This document shows, piece after piece, positions 59,644 through 64,000 of a stretch of 64,000 nucleotides of DNA. The notes under the pieces are model-generated. The model was not told where the DNA came from, ran no database searches, and saw nothing but the letters and a program-made list of their open reading frames with translations. This DNA comes from JBGAKG01 sp044224495 (GTDB taxonomy: Bacteria > Myxococcota_A > Polyangia > Polyangiales > Polyangiaceae): NCBI GenBank assembly GCA_044224495.1, contig JBGAKG010000005.1, forward strand, positions 310,001 to 374,000, in the 5' to 3' direction. A program made the position numbers and the translations under genes. Each line of letters starts with the position of its first letter. The stretch's first letter is position 1.

Positions 59644-61149
59644 TCAGGCGCGCGCGAAGCGCTTCTTCACCTTCGCCCACGCCTCTTCGACCATGACCTT
59701 CTCGTCGGCCTCGAGGCGGAGGAGGAACAGCACGATCGCGTAGATGACCGCCGCGAGCCCGACGCACGAGAAGAACCGCACGGCGAGGCTCCACGGCAGG
59801 AACGTGTAGAGGCTGCGCCCGACCGCGAACGCGACGCCGGCCGCCACCGCGACCTTGCCGAGGCCGAGCGAGAGCGGATGGATCTTCGTCAGCCACCACG
59901 TGAACGCGAGCTGGAGGATCTGCGACACGACGAGGCCCGTCGCCGACGACATCGCCGCGCCGATCATCCCGTAGCGGGGCACCAAGATCGGGAGGAGCAC
60001 CACCTGCAGCACGACGCAGACGCCGCCCGCCAGCGCGCTCCAGCGCGCACGCCCGCTCAGCGTGAGCGTGTAGGCCGCCAGCGCCATCGCGCTCGAGAGC
60101 TGGCCCACCGCGAGGATCGCCATCGCGGGAGCTCCCCGCGTGAACTCCGGGCCGAAGATCGCGAGCAGGCCGTCCGAGAACCCCGCGAAGAGCACGAAGA
60201 GCGGGAACGCGAGGATCGCGACCCAGCGCGTCTGGCGCCGTACGAACTGGTTCAGGAACGTGATGTCGCCGCGCGCGAGCGCGGGCGGGATCGTCGCCGC
60301 CACGACCGGGTAGAACGCGCTCCGGACCTGGTTCAGGCTGATGACGTAGAGCAGGCACGCCGAGTACGCCGCGGCGTCCGCGCTCGGCCGGTAGTGACCG
60401 AGCGTCAGGAGATCCATGCGACCTTGGAGCGCCCACACGAGGTTCGTGAGCACGAGCGGGAGCCCCATCTTCACGAGCCCCCAATCCACCGGGCCGCGCC
60501 ACGCCGCGCGCAGCGTCGCCCCGAGCGAGAACTCGCGCCCGTAGAACCGCGCCGAGAGGATCGCGGTAGAGATCATCCCGATCACGACCGCCGCGCACGC
60601 CCACCCCAGGCCGCCGCCGAGGCGGAGGAAGACCGTCGTCAGTACGAGCAGCGACAGCGGCTGAAAGAGGCCGCGCGCGTAGAACTCGTACTTCATCACG
60701 TGCTTCGACTGCGTCGCGACGATGAACATGCTCGCCGCGTGGTAGGCGATCGGCACCATCGCGAGCACGCGCAGCGGGAGCACGAGACCGGGCTGATCCT
60801 GGTAGCGCGCGAACGAAGGGGCCGCGAGGCCGATGACGAGCGCGACCAAGAAGCCCGACGCGAGGACCACGCGGAGCGCGGTCCCGGTCGCCGCCACCGC
60901 GCGCGGTGCGTCGCCGTCGGCGTGAGCGACGCTGACTTGGCGTGCCACGGCGAGATCCATCCCGCAGAGCGTGATGACCGAGGACATGTCCACGAGCGCG
61001 TTCGCCGACGTGTAGAGGCCGTACTCGCTCGCCCCGAGCAGGCGCGCGAGCTGGACGTGGAACGCCGGCAACGCAGCCTGAGCGAGCAGCGTGAGGAGAT
61101 TCACGCCGACCCCTCGCGCCTCGCGGGCGGCGGTCGTGCCTTCGGCCAT
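59644..61149 (-). CDS. Oligosaccharide flippase (Wzx/MATE-type)
   Basis: A 501-residue polytopic membrane protein with about 12-14 hydrophobic segments. It begins MAEGTTAAREARGVGVNLLTLLAQAALP and contains GASEYGLYTSANALVDMSSVITLCGMDLAVAR, a family-typical N-terminal pair. FAGFSDGLLAIFGPEFTRGAPAMAILAVGQLSSAM recalls the Wzx/polysaccharide-export type. It would move lipid-linked glycans across the inner membrane in the glycan cluster. Divergent from the methyltransferase at 61228. Confidence 0.85.
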   Translation of the reverse strand: MAEGTTAAREARGVGVNLLTLLAQAALPAFHVQLARLLGASEYGLYTSANALVDMSSVITLCGMDLAVARQVSVAHADGDAPRAVAATGTALRVVLASGFLVALVIGLAAPSFARYQDQPGLVLPLRVLAMVPIAYHAASMFIVATQSKHVMKYEFYARGLFQPLSLLVLTTVFLRLGGGLGWACAAVVIGMISTAILSARFYGREFSLGATLRAAWRGPVDWGLVKMGLPLVLTNLVWALQGRMDLLTLGHYRPSADAAAYSACLLYVISLNQVRSAFYPVVAATIPPALARGDITFLNQFVRRQTRWVAILAFPLFVLFAGFSDGLLAIFGPEFTRGAPAMAILAVGQLSSAMALAAYTLTLSGRARWSALAGGVCVVLQVVLLPILVPRYGMIGAAMSSATGLVVSQILQLAFTWWLTKIHPLSLGLGKVAVAAGVAFAVGRSLYTFLPWSLAVRFFSCVGLAAVIYAIVLFLLRLEADEKVMVEEAWAKVKKRFARA

Positions 61150-61227
61150 CGCCGGAGAGCGTTAGCACATCCCGCCCCCGACGGCGCCGCTTGCCCCGGC
61201 GGGCGCCGCTGAGTAGCTTCGCCGAGC

Positions 61228-62223
61228 TTGAACGCCCTGAATCGTCCGCTCGACGGTGCGTGGTACGGCGGCACCGCGCTCGCCAAGCTCACCAAGAACA
61301 CGCTCTCGCGCTTCGCGCCGCGGGCGATGGCGGCCGTGGCACGCCTCGCGACGGTGTCCGGGCGCGGACGAGGGCTCGAAGGCGCGGGGGCGGCCCGTTA
61401 CTTCCGCGCGGTGGCCGACGACTACGAGATCCTCGCCCACGAGCTCGGCCTCACGAAGGAGCGAAGGGAGCTCTTCCGCGGTCGCACCGTGCTCGAGGTC
61501 GGCCCGGGCGACACCCGGAGCATCGGCCTCATCGCCAAGGCGCGCGGCGCCACCGCGTGGGAGGGCGTGGACGGCTACGACGTGCAGGCGCGGCGCGAGG
61601 GCTACCTCCGTTCGATCTACGAGCCGATCCTCGAGCTCGAGGGCGAGCGCGGCGGGATGGAGCGGGCGAACGAGCTCCTCCGTGGGACCCGCGTCCACAC
61701 GGGAAACGACGCGCTCCGCACGACCGAGCGCCGCTTCGATCTCGTCGTGTCGCGCGCGGTGCTCGAGCACGTCATGGACCTCGACGCGCTCTACGCGACG
61801 CTCCGCGCCGTCACCACCGACGACGCGCTCCTGATCCACAAAATCGATCTCCGCTGCCACGGCGTGCGCTTCGCCAGCGAGTTGGACTTCTTGCGCTTCC
61901 CCGAGCGCCTCTTCCGGCGCATGAGCTCGCACTCGGGCGACATGCCGAACCGCGTGCGCGTCCCTGGCTACGTGGAGCTCGGCGCGCGGCACGGTTTCCG
62001 GCTCTCGTACGCGGGCGCTACCCACGTCGTCCCGACGGAAGACGTGCGCGCGATCCGCGACCGCCTCGCGCCGCCGTTCCGGGGCATGTCCGACAGCGTG
62101 CTGTCGGTGCTGGGCGTCTGGATGGTGCAGGTCGGGCCGAAGCACCCGCTCGCGGAGCGCGCGGCGGCGTTCGACCCCGAGGCGCTCCCCCGCGCACCGA
62201 TGGAGAAGCTCGCGGCGTTCTGA
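61228..62223 (+). CDS. SAM-dependent methyltransferase
   Basis: A 331-residue protein from a TTG start at 61228. Residues 50-240 are a class I methyltransferase: VLEVGPGDTRSIGLIAKARG (motif I, near residue 90), VDGYDVQARREGYLR, and DLVVSRAVLEHVMDLDALYATLR. The C-terminal part (RMSSHSGDMPNRVRVPGYVELG) is distinct. The N-terminal 45 residues are Ala/Arg-rich without fold. It lies in the glycan cluster. The TTG start is chosen because no ATG precedes the domain within the frame in a suitable place. Confidence 0.82.
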   Translation: MNALNRPLDGAWYGGTALAKLTKNTLSRFAPRAMAAVARLATVSGRGRGLEGAGAARYFRAVADDYEILAHELGLTKERRELFRGRTVLEVGPGDTRSIGLIAKARGATAWEGVDGYDVQARREGYLRSIYEPILELEGERGGMERANELLRGTRVHTGNDALRTTERRFDLVVSRAVLEHVMDLDALYATLRAVTTDDALLIHKIDLRCHGVRFASELDFLRFPERLFRRMSSHSGDMPNRVRVPGYVELGARHGFRLSYAGATHVVPTEDVRAIRDRLAPPFRGMSDSVLSVLGVWMVQVGPKHPLAERAAAFDPEALPRAPMEKLAAF

Positions 62224-62235
62224 GCGGTGCGCCGT

Positions 62236-63984
62236 TTACGGCTGCGCGCCGCGAACGATGGGCGCCCCGTCGTCCGCTGCGACCGCCGCCGCGACGCACA
62301 GGTGCGTCGGCTCTCCGAGCCGTGCCGGATCGGCGACGACGAACGGACGCACGCGCCGCGCGTCCGCGTCGAACGCGAGGATCATGACGTCGCCTTCGTG
62401 CAGCGCCGCGTCGTCCTTCGGGTACGGCGGCGATCCGAGGTTCGGATCCCGGCCGATCGCCGCGCGGAACGCCGTGACGTCGAGCGCGCCGTCCGACCCG
62501 CCCGGGACCACGCTCGGGTCGTCCACCAGCCGAATCCGCGGCAGGCCGGGCCGCCCGATCACGTAGCGCGCCACCGACCCCTCCCCACACGGGACGAACG
62601 CGACCGCATCGGGCTGGGGATACGGATGCTGTCCCAGTTTGGGACAAACGAACGCCGCCAGAGTCACCAGCGCCGCCGCCACCGCCGCGCGCCGCCACGC
62701 GGCGCGATGCTCTTCCGCCGCCCCCGCCGCGGCGCCGACCGGGGCCGACCCCAGCGTCGAGAGCGCGACCGCGAAATACGCCACGACGAACGGGAGAGCG
62801 GCGACGAACACGCGCTCGCGCCCGTCCATGTAGACGATCGGTACCGAGGCGAGCGCCCCGAGCGCCCCCGCCGCCGCGAGCCGGAACGCCGGATCGCGCC
62901 CGTGGAACCGTGCCGCGCGCCGCGCCAGCGCGACCACGCCCGCGATCCAGGGCACCGCGACGAGCCAGCCACCGAGCCGCGCCGACTCCGGCACGAGCCC
63001 GGCCGACAGCTTCTCGCTCGTCGCGAGCACGAAGCACTCGAGGTTCCGCAGGAGCCCCACGACGAGCATGCCGGGGTGGGCCCGGATCTGCTCCATCGCC
63101 CGCGCGTAGATGAACGCGCCGGCGTTCGCGTCGCCCATCGCCTTGAGCTCGGGGTAGTCGCTGAAGGCGCGCTCCCACCCGACGCCCCCGAGCGCGAGCC
63201 CGTAGAGCGTGTACGAGAAGTTCGAGTGCGCGCCATGGCTCGCACCGCCGAGCCAACGGAGGATCATCGCGTTCACGACGAAGCCCGCCGCGATCCCCGC
63301 CAGCGCGCCGGCGCCACTCCACCGATCGAGGCGCCACTTCCCGTCGCGCTCCACGACCACCACCCAGAGGAACGCGGGGAGCACGAAGAACGGCCCCGAG
63401 CGCGCGTTGAGCGCCATCGAGCACACGGCGAAACCCGCCGCGAGCTGCAGGGCACGCTCGCGCGGCACCGGCGCCCGGCGCGCATGCCAGAGCAACGCGA
63501 ACGAGAACGACCCGAGCGAGAGGCCCAAGCTCTCGCTCAGGGTCGTCCCCACGAACACGGTCCCGATCGCGAACAGCGCCGCGAACACGAGCAGCCCCGG
63601 GCCGCGCCCGAAGTCGCGCGCGACCGCCCGCGCCGCCGCCGTGATGGCGGACGCCATGAGCACCGCTTGGAGCGCCATCGCCCCGCGGAAGTCACCGCCG
63701 GCGAGCACCAGGCGGGTGGCGAAGAGCGCCGCGTTCAGCGGCCGGCGGCTGTTCCACTCGTCGAGGACGCCCTCTTGGAGGAGCCGCTCGGCGCCGGCGA
63801 AGTACGCGCCCGCGTCCGATACGGGCAAGAGACCGCCGGTCGCGGCACCGTGCGAACGACCGCTCGCCCACGCCGCCACCACCACGACCAGCAGCCCCAG
63901 CGTCGCCGCCGGGATGGCGAGCGCAGAAGCGAGCGGCGGGACGACGGGCCCCTGCCCCGGCCGCGCGCGGTCATGCACCAGCAC
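62236..63984 (-). CDS. Polytopic membrane protein, possible glycosyltransferase/ligase (may be partial)
   Basis: A 582-residue multi-span protein from a GTG at 63984; the frame is open to the right window edge, so the true start could lie beyond. About ten hydrophobic segments are seen over residues 20-420, with an acidic SDAGAYFAGAERLLQEGVLDEWNSRRPLNA loop after the first one, a position that is catalytic (Asp) in GT39-like enzymes. The C-terminal 140 residues are extracytoplasmic. This fits a GT39/GT87-type sugar transferase using lipid-linked donors. Convergent with the methyltransferase gene. Confidence 0.6.
   Translation of the reverse strand: MLVHDRARPGQGPVVPPLASALAIPAATLGLLVVVVAAWASGRSHGAATGGLLPVSDAGAYFAGAERLLQEGVLDEWNSRRPLNAALFATRLVLAGGDFRGAMALQAVLMASAITAAARAVARDFGRGPGLLVFAALFAIGTVFVGTTLSESLGLSLGSFSFALLWHARRAPVPRERALQLAAGFAVCSMALNARSGPFFVLPAFLWVVVVERDGKWRLDRWSGAGALAGIAAGFVVNAMILRWLGGASHGAHSNFSYTLYGLALGGVGWERAFSDYPELKAMGDANAGAFIYARAMEQIRAHPGMLVVGLLRNLECFVLATSEKLSAGLVPESARLGGWLVAVPWIAGVVALARRAARFHGRDPAFRLAAAGALGALASVPIVYMDGRERVFVAALPFVVAYFAVALSTLGSAPVGAAAGAAEEHRAAWRRAAVAAALVTLAAFVCPKLGQHPYPQPDAVAFVPCGEGSVARYVIGRPGLPRIRLVDDPSVVPGGSDGALDVTAFRAAIGRDPNLGSPPYPKDDAALHEGDVMILAFDADARRVRPFVVADPARLGEPTHLCVAAAVAADDGAPIVRGAQP
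62631..62645. repeat. Dispersed palindrome GTMCC-N5-GGKAC, copy
   Basis: GTCCC-AGTTT-GGGAC inside the multi-span membrane protein gene. Confidence 0.6.
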
Positions 63985-64000
63985 ACCGATCGCCGCGACG

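Overview
This is a very GC-rich window with many GTG and TTG starts, tightly packed genes and a large number of secreted lipoproteins whose mature N-termini are rich in Asp, Ala, Thr and Pro. Together with dispersed intergenic repeats and a MYXO-CTERM-like tail, this points to a predatory or soil deltaproteobacterium of the phylum Myxococcota, most likely a Polyangiales-type genome. That placement is an inference; no rRNA is present.

Positions 1-5413 are the right end of an integrative element. It holds the C-terminal part of a probable replicative ATPase, a CGTGGA-rich repeat region, a serine recombinase, a small and a large terminase subunit, a small helix-turn-helix protein and a tyrosine integrase. 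The integrase is followed by a 3' fragment of tRNA-Phe, which marks the attachment site. No capsid or tail gene is visible.

Positions 5420-32400 are chromosomal. They carry a free-standing IF3 N-domain, a PP2C phosphatase, a site-2 protease, a HemG-like flavodoxin, a LysR/SDR divergent pair, a membrane metallopeptidase next to Lon, a DEAD-box helicase with expanding C-terminal repeats, an Acb2/Tad1-like nucleotide-sponge protein, two tandem di-haem lipoproteins, and an NAD-salvage operon (pncB, nicotinamidase, Nudix regulator) running into a MoxR ATPase and tsaB.

Positions 32440-36780 hold a Rieske oxygenase, a lone hypothetical gene bracketed by near-identical composite repeat arrays, a TM2 protein, and tRNA-Leu(UAA). 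Positions 36711-52200 hold surface functions: a lipoprotein starting at or inside the tRNA, a Sel1-repeat lipoprotein overlapping hutH, an outer-membrane barrel, and two tandem 1140-residue lipase-like lipoproteins. They are followed by small ORFs and several lipoproteins separated by a second repeat family.

Positions 51700-64000 carry a biotin carrier protein, a PLP enzyme, a CPBP protease, an amidohydrolase, a TPR/AIM24 protein, pgsA, and a glycan cluster (two methyltransferases, a glycosyltransferase, a flippase and a multi-span membrane protein).

The observations most worth following are the chromosomal Acb2/Tad1-like protein, a 15-bp palindromic word (GTMCC-N5-GGKAC) that recurs at least nine times almost only inside genes, the repeat-bracketed gene at 34185, and the terminase-bearing element.
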